64,000 nt of DNA from JBJSXJ01 sp044235425 (lineage in GTDB: Bacteria; Planctomycetota; Planctomycetia; Pirellulales; Pirellulaceae). The position numbers and the translations under genes were made by a program. The notes beneath the pieces were generated by a model that worked only from the letters and a program-made list of their open reading frames with translations, did no database searches and had not been told where the DNA came from. Where the stretch lies: contig JBIIHW010000004.1 of assembly GCA_044235425.1 (NCBI GenBank), positions 171,185 through 235,184 on the forward strand, read 5' to 3'. Below are positions 36,523 through 44,902 of this stretch, piece by piece (the stretch's first letter is position 1; the number at the start of each line of letters is the position of its first letter).

Positions 36523-37857
36523 TTAACCTCCCATCTGCGACCAGACTCGATCCCACGCTCGTCGATAGACCGCTTCCCCCGAAGGAAACAACGTTTCACC
36601 AGTCGCTGCGGCTCCTTGCTGAAATCGCCGTTTGGGAAAAATCGGCATCGTTAAACCTGTGATTGCTTCCACTCCGCGACGTACCACTTCGCCTTTGAGT
36701 GCATATAACCGGTCGTGATCCCAGCCGGTGAGTTCAATGAAGGGGATGCCTTCCGCTACCTCAATCACACTCGGCAAGGCCAGCGGGCTGAAGCCGTGGA
36801 AGCCCAATTGTCGAGCGGGAGCATAGGAACGCACATGCCCACGACTTTGACCACCGGTATAAACCAGTGAATGCTTGATCGCTTCGACGCCCCACCCCTC
36901 TTGGTACAACATGAGATTATTGAGGACGCTGCGGATGGTCAGCTCCGAGTTTTCTTCGATGGGATAATCCTTCAGGTTCTCGTCACCACCATCTCCATCC
37001 ACCAGGTACTTCCAGTCGGGGTAGCGAGCACGAATGGCGCGACAGAGTGCCCAGCCGACGGCCGCCGCTTGTACATCCAGCGGCTTGTAGTCTTCGATCA
37101 CCCGCACCGCCTCTGCGAAATCGATCGCCTCACGCTCCACTTCCAGCACTTCCAGGTAGAGGGACATGTCGAGCTCCCCGAGGAACTGCCGTGCCTGCTG
37201 TGCGTCGCTGCCCCGCCCAGCCACGGATAACGTGAAGGCCTTCAGACGCGCCGGCGACTCTCCGCGACGTAGCAGCAGATCTTGGAGCACCAGCAGTACC
37301 GCGCCACTATCGATTCCGCCGGAAAAGAGCACTCCAATCGGCGCGTCGGTGGCGATGGTATTCAGCCATTCATCACAGGCTTGCGCCAGCGCTCCGATGT
37401 AGGCCTCTCCAATGGCATCCAAATCGTTGGGTAGAACATTGCGCCGAGGCGTGAAAAAACGATCGTACTTGGGATTGGGATCGGGACAGCCAACCAGCGC
37501 GATTTCGACCACGTGATGAGCAGGTACCATGCGGGTGTAAGAGGGATGGAATTGGTCTTCCAGACCCTCCGCCGCTAACTGACGCTGGATCTCTTCGATC
37601 CGCTCCGCCACGATCAGCATCGGACCGGCGGCTTGTTTGGCCAGGAAGTAACGCATGGGGCGCCCCAAGGAGCGGGCCAAGCGGACCAGATGTCCCTGTT
37701 TCGCTACAATCGCGAATTGACCGCGAATCCGTCCGACGCGCGCCGCATCACCCGACGCCACCGCCTCCCGAGCCTGCTCAGCCGTGCAGTTCAGTAGCAC
37801 GTTGGCGTCGGGATTCATCAAATCAACTAATCGCTCTACTGGGGCATAAGTCGCCAT
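36523..37857 (-). CDS. Asparagine-synthase-like ATP-pyrophosphatase without the amidotransferase cysteine
   Basis: 444 residues. The C-terminal domain has the PP-loop FSGGIDSGAVL (SGGIDS at 179-184) and a later DGDGGDENLKDYP segment, as in asparagine synthetase domain proteins that adenylate a carboxylate and transfer an amine. The N-terminal ~130 residues resemble a shrunken class II amidotransferase fold (GRIRGQFAIVA, GRPMRYFLA) but the protein starts MATYAPV rather than with the catalytic Cys2, so it cannot use glutamine itself and should take free ammonia or another amine. Coupled with a radical SAM protein downstream, it may belong to a modification or small-molecule pathway; asparagine synthesis itself is unlikely. 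Divergent from the HD-like gene. Confidence 0.85.
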   Translation of the reverse strand: MATYAPVERLVDLMNPDANVLLNCTAEQAREAVASGDAARVGRIRGQFAIVAKQGHLVRLARSLGRPMRYFLAKQAAGPMLIVAERIEEIQRQLAAEGLEDQFHPSYTRMVPAHHVVEIALVGCPDPNPKYDRFFTPRRNVLPNDLDAIGEAYIGALAQACDEWLNTIATDAPIGVLFSGGIDSGAVLLVLQDLLLRRGESPARLKAFTLSVAGRGSDAQQARQFLGELDMSLYLEVLEVEREAIDFAEAVRVIEDYKPLDVQAAAVGWALCRAIRARYPDWKYLVDGDGGDENLKDYPIEENSELTIRSVLNNLMLYQEGWGVEAIKHSLVYTGGQSRGHVRSYAPARQLGFHGFSPLALPSVIEVAEGIPFIELTGWDHDRLYALKGEVVRRGVEAITGLTMPIFPKRRFQQGAAATGETLFPSGEAVYRRAWDRVWSQMGG

Positions 37858-38077
37858 CCGGGTATTTCCTTCGTTGGATTTACGCGCCTCGAATGCTCTT
37901 CTCAGGACGTGGATTTTCGGCGGCCAGCTGTCTTGGTTGTTGCCAGCCTACCACGCCCGCGCCGCGCCGAGAAAAGGATTACGGCCGGCGGCGTTAATCG
38001 TTACATTAAAATTCCGCCCCTACGATTCTAAACTCTGCGCTCACCCTGATGACACTAGCTAGGTTCCTTTTCTGAAC

Positions 38078-38935
38078 ATGAAACTTCCCTTGCAACTTGG
38101 GCACCTGATTGACTTGGCCTGTCAACCACTTGCCCACCAGCCCTATTTCGCCGAGATCCAGCAGCTTGGCCAGCAGCTGGGTGAATTCTCCTGGAATCAA
38201 TTCCTGGCCGCTCGCACGCCAGATGACAACGCTCGCGAACATGAGTTTATCGTGCTGGGGAATGTGCTGCGCATCGCGGCCGCAGAAGGACTATCTGCAG
38301 CGGAGCTGCGCGTCGCGGTGGCGTTCAGTTTTCTGCATGACTCCTATTACATCCCGCGGATCACCGAGTGGCAGATTCGTGCGGCGGTGCGCGCGGCCGA
38401 GGAGGAGGCGCCGGGCGAACGCCGTAGCCAGCTGGACCAGGTGGCCCGGGATCTAGTCGTCGCTAAATCGCAGCAGCGGCAACGGCACATGGCGGGAGGC
38501 GCCCAGCAGGCCGAACGCTGGCTCCGTACATTCCGGCCAGCGCCTTTAAGCGACGAAGAAATTGCTCGCTGCAGCCATCTGATCGCTCATCACGATGACT
38601 GGAAACTTGGCCGCCCCTGGCCATCGTCGGACGACCGCCTGGCGCTGGCCTGTGTCGAGGGTGATGCGCTGTGGCCGCTCCATCCACTCGGCATTCTCGC
38701 CGACCTGCAGCGTCCCCTTGAGTCGGGCGGTATCCGAGATCTTTTCTCCCCCCCCATGTGGAAGTCTCAGCTACGCGAAAGTCGACAAACGCTGCTCGAC
38801 TATCGCGCGAACTGGTCCTCTACGGAGCCCGGGTTTCAAGACGCCGACTCAATCTTTCGGACCTCTGCCGGCGGAGATATATACCGTGATTGGTGTCGCT
38901 ATTACGGAATTCTCAGCGAATTATCGAGAGCGTAA
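38078..38935 (+). CDS. HD-superfamily-like putative phosphohydrolase
   Basis: 285 residues, cytoplasmic. The spacing of His and Asp residues fits an HD metal site: His55 (REHEF), His87-Asp88 (FLHDSYY), His137, His171-His172 (AHHDDW) and Asp196 (EGDALW). The match rests on this pattern only. Such enzymes hydrolyse nucleotides or phosphoesters. It is divergent from the asparagine-synthase-like/radical SAM pair across 220 bases. A 223-base space without features separates it from the sigma-54 activator. Confidence 0.6.
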   Translation: MKLPLQLGHLIDLACQPLAHQPYFAEIQQLGQQLGEFSWNQFLAARTPDDNAREHEFIVLGNVLRIAAAEGLSAAELRVAVAFSFLHDSYYIPRITEWQIRAAVRAAEEEAPGERRSQLDQVARDLVVAKSQQRQRHMAGGAQQAERWLRTFRPAPLSDEEIARCSHLIAHHDDWKLGRPWPSSDDRLALACVEGDALWPLHPLGILADLQRPLESGGIRDLFSPPMWKSQLRESRQTLLDYRANWSSTEPGFQDADSIFRTSAGGDIYRDWCRYYGILSELSRA

Positions 38936-39158
38936 ATCGTTCATCTTTTATTCGGCTAAGTTCCCTAAATTCGGTTCGTTATTATCTATACCTCTCCTGA
39001 CGGGCTGCGCTCATCTTGTCCATCCCGGGACGAAATTACGGCGGGAAAGCATTGATTCCCGGCCCCGTTTTCCGATATGACATAAACCCTTGCTGAGAAA
39101 CAGCTAACGACACGGTTGAGCACAAATTATTTTGTACCATAACAAGGAATTTTGTGGC

Positions 39159-40754
39159 ATGAAGCGTCGCCGAATTCTTTATCAGTGGCTTGGGCATGCG
39201 GATTTGCGAGCGATGGCGGCGAGCTTGCCTTCCGAAGACTGCGAAGAACTCTACTCCCTCATCAAAAGCCACCCCTCTCCAGCGGACGATCATGGTCCGG
39301 TCAAAACGCTCGTAACCAAGGAGGCTTTTGACGAGATTTACATTCTGAGCAACTATCCCCCCAAGTGGAGTGATCACTATCTCGATTGGCTGGGTTTTAG
39401 GGCCTGCCTGCGTTCCGTGGAGCTCTCCCGGCCCACCAGCTACGCCGCCATCTTTCAGCATGCCTACGCCGCGCTCGATGCTCTGAAAAAACGTTCCGAC
39501 TGGTCCGAGCTGCAGCTCTGTCTGCACCTCAGCCCGGGAACTCCAGCGATGGCCGCCATCTGGTTGCTATTGGGCAAAACGCTCTATCCGGCCACTTTCT
39601 ACGAGACCTACGAGGGGCAGTCCTGGGTCACGGAAGTGCCATTTGACCTCACGATCGACGTCTTGCCCGCAGTGCTCAAGAATCAAGATGCCCACTTGGC
39701 GTACTTGTCCGCGCAAAGTCCCAGTGAGGTGGAGGGGTTTGGGGATATCGTGGGGGAGAGTCGGGCCATTCGGGATGCGGTGGGGCGAGCGCGTCGAGCG
39801 GCGCTGCGCGGTGTGAATGTGCTGCTGCTTGGCGAGAGTGGCACGGGCAAGGAGATGTTTGCGCGGGCGATCCATCAGGCCAGTCCGCGGCGCGACAATC
39901 CCTTCATTGCCATTAACTGCGCGGCTCTTTCCAAAACGCTCCTCGAATCAGAACTCTTCGGCCACAAACGCGGCGCCTTCACGGGAGCTGACCGCGATCG
40001 CCGGGGAGCATTTGAGCAGGCTCACACGGGCACCTTGTTCCTGGATGAAATCAGTGAATGCGACGCGGAGACGCAAGCGAAACTGCTGCGTGTGCTGCAG
40101 CCGCTGGCCGGTGAAGGACCAACCGTCCGCACGATTCGCCGTTTGGGCGACGACTGTGATGTTCACATCGACGCGCGCATCATCGCCGCGACCAATCGTG
40201 ATCTCCAGCAAGCCATCGCTCAGCAGTCTTTCCGAGATGATTTCTTTTATCGTTTGGCGGCCATCAGTATCACCATTCCTCCGCTGCGTCATCGTCGCTC
40301 GGATATTCCCGCCATCGCTCAGCGGCTTATCGAGCAAATCAACAATAACTTTGCCGAAGATGAATTGACCTATCAGCCCAAGCTTCTGTCTGAATCGGCG
40401 CTCTCATTTCTTTCCAGCCATCGCTGGCCCGGCAATGTGCGACAGCTCTATAACGTCCTGGCCCAGGCTGCTGTCCTGGCCGATGGTACGGCGCTGGATC
40501 GAGACAGTTTAAGGTCGTCTCTGGGGGAAATGCCTGCCGCCGATTCACTCGACGAGGACGCTCTGCTACCCCTGGGTGATGGCTTCAATCTGGAGGAGCA
40601 CATGAATCGCATTCAGCGTTCCTACCTAAAACGAGCCATGCAGGAGGCGGGCGGTGTCAAAGCACGTGCCGCGCGCCTACTGGGAATTAAGAGCTACCAA
40701 ACACTGGACGCTCAGCTCAAACGACTTGACCTGGACTCGAATTGGCATCAGTAA
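39159..40754 (+). CDS. Sigma-54-dependent activator with CARF/RtcR-like sensor domain
   Basis: 531 residues from the ATG at 39159 (an upstream in-frame TTG is less likely). The N-terminal ~180 residues look like the Rossmann-type CARF sensor of RtcR-like activators, with the ligand-loop-like LHLSPGTPAMAAIWLLLG followed by a PFDLTID strand. Then a sigma-54 AAA+ domain: Walker A GESGTGKE, GAFTGA for contact with sigma-54, Walker B LFLDEISE, the R-finger region FRDDFFYRLAAISI and RWPGNVRQLYN. A Fis-type helix-turn-helix ends the protein (KARAARLLGIKSYQ). The ligand may be a cyclic nucleotide or an RNA 2',3'-cyclic phosphate end by analogy with RtcR. No rtcA/rtcB genes lie beside it. It converges on and overlaps by 7 bases the HsdR-like gene. 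Confidence 0.85.
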   Translation: MKRRRILYQWLGHADLRAMAASLPSEDCEELYSLIKSHPSPADDHGPVKTLVTKEAFDEIYILSNYPPKWSDHYLDWLGFRACLRSVELSRPTSYAAIFQHAYAALDALKKRSDWSELQLCLHLSPGTPAMAAIWLLLGKTLYPATFYETYEGQSWVTEVPFDLTIDVLPAVLKNQDAHLAYLSAQSPSEVEGFGDIVGESRAIRDAVGRARRAALRGVNVLLLGESGTGKEMFARAIHQASPRRDNPFIAINCAALSKTLLESELFGHKRGAFTGADRDRRGAFEQAHTGTLFLDEISECDAETQAKLLRVLQPLAGEGPTVRTIRRLGDDCDVHIDARIIAATNRDLQQAIAQQSFRDDFFYRLAAISITIPPLRHRRSDIPAIAQRLIEQINNNFAEDELTYQPKLLSESALSFLSSHRWPGNVRQLYNVLAQAAVLADGTALDRDSLRSSLGEMPAADSLDEDALLPLGDGFNLEEHMNRIQRSYLKRAMQEAGGVKARAARLLGIKSYQTLDAQLKRLDLDSNWHQ

Positions 40755-42283
40755 CCAGCCCGCGGGACGCCAGCCGGAGTGTCCATGCGCGGAAGCGGTG
40801 CGTCGTACACTGATGAACGCGTAGATGCCCGTGATAACCAGATGATCTGGTACGCGTCGAAGTAATCGCTGACCGCGCGCCAGGATGCCCGACTCACCTC
40901 ACTGGCACGATCAATCACGACTAAATCAAAGTACCGAATACCCCAGCGGCGACGTCCCTGCTCGCGCCACTTCAATATTCTAGCCAGCGTGGCATAATCA
41001 GCCACCACGTTAAGTCCCCGACCGAGCGGCTCACGGCTTAAATTCACCACGGGCAGATCACGCGACCAGGCACTCATGACACGCGTCACGCGACGCGCTC
41101 GTAAAGGACTGGCTGTCAAATTGAGGGAACGCCTAACCCATTTGGCCCGCCGTAGTACCTGAATCAGATTCGTCGTCACGGCCACTCGACTCACTTGATG
41201 GGGTGGACTGACCCATAAACGTCGACACCCTCCTTGATCCAAGCGGGTTACCAAATCCTCGACACAAGTCGCAATTCCCGCATCGCACTCGGCAGGTACC
41301 GGCAACCGTAGGTCACCCAGTGGGCATCGTCCGGTCCGTCGCTCAATCATCCGCTGTAATTCCTCCGGCTGCGGCAACGCCAGGACCACCTGAGGCTCTC
41401 CTGCCACGTCATCCCAGATCCAAAGTCGATCGCCATTGGCAAAGCAGAGAATAGGGCGGCCCCCTCGTCGCCGCTCCAGTTCATCCGCGTACCAGCGCAT
41501 TCCATCCATCGCTAGACGCGGCTCTGCCGGAGAACGTTTAACTTGGAGCAGAGCGAGCGGAGTTTGGTCCCAATTCGACAGCAGAAAATCTCCCGCTGGC
41601 ATCGACTGCCGAATTCGTCCACCAGGAACGTCACTCGCTGCAGTCATCTTCTTGAGAGGCGCTAGAAATGGCTGCCATCCGGCTTCGATCAAGAGTCGTT
41701 CCAGCCACAACTCGCGGACCGCCGCCAAGTTTCCCACCGATTCCACCAGCCGTACCGAAAGTGACCGCGATTCCCGCGGACGATCTGGCATCGGCATCGG
41801 CATCGGCATCGGCACTGAAGTTTGTGCGGGCGTCGACAGCTCTGCGGCCGAACCCGCCTCCACCACACCATACTCCTGCTGAAACCAAGTCAGAAAGGTG
41901 GATAACTCACGGACCGCGCACAGCCCGTCGTATTGCCAGATGGGGCGAATGCCATGAATCGCATCGTTGCCGAGTTGCCGAATGACGCGGGCCATGCGGG
42001 CTGTTTCACGCGACAAAATTCCGCGGTCATGACTGGCCGTCACAAAGCCGGACAAAGTCTGTTTCTCAGACCACTCCATCCGCGGATCACGCCGCTGAAT
42101 CCACTGAAATGCCAGGTCGAGAGCGCGGCGAGCATAAATGCAAGCCGTGCGAGGATCATCCTGATGCGCCGAATCGGCCTTGGCTGCTGACTCGCCAATA
42201 CTTGGCCAATGACGTTTCAAATCTGCAAATTGGCGCGCCCTCGATAGGTCCTTATCGAGGCGATTCGCCGCTGCTCCGTTCAT
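40748..42283 (-). CDS. HsdR-like protein with DUF4145-like N-terminus and eroded helicase motifs
   Basis: 511 residues in one intact frame. Residues ~25-135 resemble the DUF4145 helical domain at the N-terminus of some type I restriction R subunits. A Pro-Met repeat follows (GGCATC array, 41787-41810). Residues ~180-305 resemble the HsdR nuclease domain, with Asp232 and QVKR (247-250) in place of the usual ExK; Gln at that place is tolerated in Mrr-type nucleases. The last ~180 residues align in order with HsdR helicase blocks, but Walker A is gone, the FDLVVID strand ends in RAS instead of EAH, and LTATP has become LSRAS. The product ends where a full HsdR would continue for hundreds of residues. 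No hsdM or hsdS is present. It overlaps the malic enzyme gene end by 32 bases. Confidence 0.72.
   Translation of the reverse strand: MNGAAANRLDKDLSRARQFADLKRHWPSIGESAAKADSAHQDDPRTACIYARRALDLAFQWIQRRDPRMEWSEKQTLSGFVTASHDRGILSRETARMARVIRQLGNDAIHGIRPIWQYDGLCAVRELSTFLTWFQQEYGVVEAGSAAELSTPAQTSVPMPMPMPMPDRPRESRSLSVRLVESVGNLAAVRELWLERLLIEAGWQPFLAPLKKMTAASDVPGGRIRQSMPAGDFLLSNWDQTPLALLQVKRSPAEPRLAMDGMRWYADELERRRGGRPILCFANGDRLWIWDDVAGEPQVVLALPQPEELQRMIERRTGRCPLGDLRLPVPAECDAGIATCVEDLVTRLDQGGCRRLWVSPPHQVSRVAVTTNLIQVLRRAKWVRRSLNLTASPLRARRVTRVMSAWSRDLPVVNLSREPLGRGLNVVADYATLARILKWREQGRRRWGIRYFDLVVIDRASEVSRASWRAVSDYFDAYQIIWLSRASTRSSVYDAPLPRMDTPAGVPRAGY
41787..41810. repeat. GGCATC hexamer array in the HsdR-like gene
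   Basis: Four copies of GGCATC, giving a Met-Pro repeat on the coding strand, in the linker between the DUF4145-like and nuclease-like domains. The same hexamer expands in the DUF1549/1553 gene near 25221. Confidence 0.9.
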
Positions 42284-43718
42284 GGTCGCCCGTTCCTAAT
42301 TGCTGCACCTTGACGTGCCTACCGGCCACGCCCTGCTGGATAGCTGCCTCCGCTACAGCCTCCGCCACCACCTTCGCCACACGCCGATCAAACACACTCG
42401 GCACAATGTAATCCTCACTCAACTCATCGGCCGTAATCAAACTGCCAATCGCCCGCGCCGCCGCAATCTTCATCTCCGTGGTTACTCGCTTGGCTCGCAC
42501 ATCCAGCAAGCCACGGAACAAACCGGGGAAGCAAAGCACGTTGTTAATCTGATTGGGATAGTCCGACCGGCCCGTCGCCATGACGCGCGCCTGGCCCGCC
42601 GCCTGCTCCGGCAGAATCTCCGGATCGGGGTTCGCTAAGGCAAACACGATCGGGTCCCGAGCCATCCGCTGGAGATCGGCAACCTGCAGCGTGTTAGGAG
42701 CCGAGACGCCGATAAAAACATCCGCTCCCGTCAGCACCTCACTCAGACGTCCCGAGCGGTGCTCCTGATTCGTATGTTCGGCCAACCACGACTTCGCGGA
42801 ATTCATCTCTTCCGGGCGACCGGCATACACCGCGCCCGCTCGATCGCAGACAATCTGACGGCGCACCCCAACCGCCGCGAGCAATTTCGCGATCGCAATC
42901 CCTGCCGCTCCCGCCCCGTTAATCACCACCAGAATCTCTTCCATTGATTTCTGGACAATTCGCAGCGCGTTTCCGAGCGCTGCCAGCACCACCACGGCCG
43001 TTCCATGCTGGTCATCGTGAAACACCGGAATATCAAGCGAAGTTGCGAGTCTCTCTTCGATTTCCATGCAGCGTGGCGAAGATATATCTTCTAAATTGAT
43101 GCCTCCAAAGGTCGGCGCTAGATGCTGTACCGTCTGGATAATCTGTTCGGTGTCCTGGGTATCGAGGCAGATTGGAAACGCATCAACGCCGGCAAATTCC
43201 TTGAACAATAACGCTTTTCCTTCCATTACCGGCAGCGCCGCTTTGGGGCCGATGTTCCCCAGGCCGAGCACAGCTGAACCATCCGTAATCACCGCGACCA
43301 TGTTGCGCCGAATGGTCAGCGTGTCAGCGGTCCGCGGATCCGCATGGATCGCCTGACAAATCCGCGCCACGCCCGGCGTGTAGGCCATCGACAAGTCGTC
43401 CCGCGTTTTCAGTGCCACTTTGCTGCGGACCTCGATCTTGCCACCGATGTGCAGCAGGAACGTACGGTCGGAGACCTGTACCACTTCCACCTCGGGCAAC
43501 TCCCTCATCCGCGCGACAATCTGTTCACCATGCTCCACGCTCGACGTGCTTACCGTGATGTCGCGTACCGTCCGATCCTTCTGCACCTCCACCAAGTCGA
43601 TGGCGCCGATAGAGCCATCGAGTGCGCCGATGGCTGCGGTGATCAGGCCCAAGTGACCGGGTTTCGATCGATAACGAAGTCGCATCGTGATGCTGTACGA
43701 GGGACTGTTGTGACTCAT
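42252..43718 (-). CDS. NAD(P)-dependent malic enzyme with N-terminal ACT-like domain
   Basis: 488 residues. Malic enzyme decarboxylates malate to pyruvate. The catalytic part shows AYTPGVARICQAI, VAVITDGSAVLGLGNIGP, FGGINLEDISSPRCMEIE, IPVFHDDQHGTAVVVLAALG, VINGAGAAGIAIAKLLAAVG and VFALANPDPEILPEQA. About 85 N-terminal residues form an ACT-like regulatory domain (LRYRSKPGHLGLITAAIG), common in this bacterial type. AAGGA lies 8 bases before the ATG. It follows the MerR/B12 regulator gene by 17 bases, so it may be controlled by it, and its 3' end overlaps the HsdR-like gene. Confidence 0.94.
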   Translation of the reverse strand: MSHNSPSYSITMRLRYRSKPGHLGLITAAIGALDGSIGAIDLVEVQKDRTVRDITVSTSSVEHGEQIVARMRELPEVEVVQVSDRTFLLHIGGKIEVRSKVALKTRDDLSMAYTPGVARICQAIHADPRTADTLTIRRNMVAVITDGSAVLGLGNIGPKAALPVMEGKALLFKEFAGVDAFPICLDTQDTEQIIQTVQHLAPTFGGINLEDISSPRCMEIEERLATSLDIPVFHDDQHGTAVVVLAALGNALRIVQKSMEEILVVINGAGAAGIAIAKLLAAVGVRRQIVCDRAGAVYAGRPEEMNSAKSWLAEHTNQEHRSGRLSEVLTGADVFIGVSAPNTLQVADLQRMARDPIVFALANPDPEILPEQAAGQARVMATGRSDYPNQINNVLCFPGLFRGLLDVRAKRVTTEMKIAAARAIGSLITADELSEDYIVPSVFDRRVAKVVAEAVAEAAIQQGVAGRHVKVQQLGTGDHERSSGESPR

Positions 43719-43735
43719 CGCTGTTTCCTTCTTGG

Positions 43736-44647
43736 CTAAATTCCTGGTGCTCGGATCGATCCACGCAGCGCCTGCGCGAACGATTCAAGGTGCTGCAGAT
43801 TGTCGCAGTAGGCCGCGTAGCGCATCTCCCGCCGCACTGGCTCCGTTAACGCTCGGCCACCTACCACGAAAGCAATGTCCATTCCAAATTCGTCGTATAG
43901 CGCCCGGTAGCCCCGCAGGAACTCCGCCTCATCGACCAACCGGGAACAGCTGAGCCAGAAGAGTCGTGGGCGATGGGTTTTAAGTGCCGCCGCCAGGGTC
44001 TCCAGCGGGAGATTATTACCGAGTGAGACGGCATTCCAGCGAGCGTCCCGCAGCACCAGTTCCACCATCGTTGTTGCCAGGTGGTAGGAATCGCCCTCCA
44101 CGACGCCTCCCAGTGCCAGCGGCGCATCGGGGGGCAACGGGGGCACCATGAGCCGCAGTTCGTGCAGCACCCGCAGCATGATTTCGCACGCTCGACGCTC
44201 CTGATAAACCTCCGTCAGTCCGCATTCCCACCGCTCCCCCACCATTTCAAAGGCCCGCGTGAGCACTCGATCGCAGAGCGAACTCAAGGCATGTTCGGCC
44301 AGATACAAATCCAAGACCAACCGCCGACTCTGCTGTTCATCCCCTTCCAGCAGCGCCGCCACCAGGGGCTCGACGAGACCGTCCAGTTGACGCCCTGCCT
44401 GCCCCAAACTGGCCGGCAACCCCAGCAGCTCTGGATGAACCAGGTGTCGACCGCTGCTGCGTACGTAATCGAGTAGCCGCGTGACGGAGATGCGGCGATG
44501 GCCCCCCTCAGTGTACTGGGCGGCAATAATCCCTTTGTCGCACCAGCGCTTGACCGACGCTTCGCTCACCTGCAGCGCCTGCGCGACCTGCTTGGGTGTC
44601 AGCAGTCGATCGAATGTCGTATCCCGCTTGGAACCATCCTTCGTCAT
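43736..44647 (-). CDS. MerR-type regulator with B12-binding-like domain
   Basis: 303 residues. An N-terminal MerR helix-turn-helix (LTPKQVAQALQVSEASVKRW, then YTEGGHRRIS) is followed by a four-helix cap and a Rossmann domain as in CarH/LitR light sensors. In those proteins an upper cobalamin ligand His lies in a WxxG...EH segment; here the segment reads WECGLTEVYQERRA with Arg in that place. The lower-ligand motif ExHxxG reads SYHLAT, keeping only the His. Cobalamin binding, if any, should differ from CarH. It lies 17 bases upstream of the malic enzyme gene and probably shares its transcript. Confidence 0.85.
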   Translation of the reverse strand: MTKDGSKRDTTFDRLLTPKQVAQALQVSEASVKRWCDKGIIAAQYTEGGHRRISVTRLLDYVRSSGRHLVHPELLGLPASLGQAGRQLDGLVEPLVAALLEGDEQQSRRLVLDLYLAEHALSSLCDRVLTRAFEMVGERWECGLTEVYQERRACEIMLRVLHELRLMVPPLPPDAPLALGGVVEGDSYHLATTMVELVLRDARWNAVSLGNNLPLETLAAALKTHRPRLFWLSCSRLVDEAEFLRGYRALYDEFGMDIAFVVGGRALTEPVRREMRYAAYCDNLQHLESFAQALRGSIRAPGI

Positions 44648-44902
44648 CGCGATCCCCCACCCCTCATGACATCCCGTCAGGTAAAACTGAAAAATCGTGC
44701 AATTCGTGCACTTGGCCCGCTCGCCCCGCTGGGTCCTGAACCGAGCTCAACCCTGCAGCAGTAACGTTCAGCACTGGAAATAGGAAGGTTTAGAGGTAAA
44801 ATATCGACTCTTTCAAAGGCCAGCAACCGCCGAGAAAAGAACGTTTTGAACGTTTTTGACTCTCGTTGACTCCCTCCTTTCGCTTTCACCAGGGCCCCGC
44901 TG

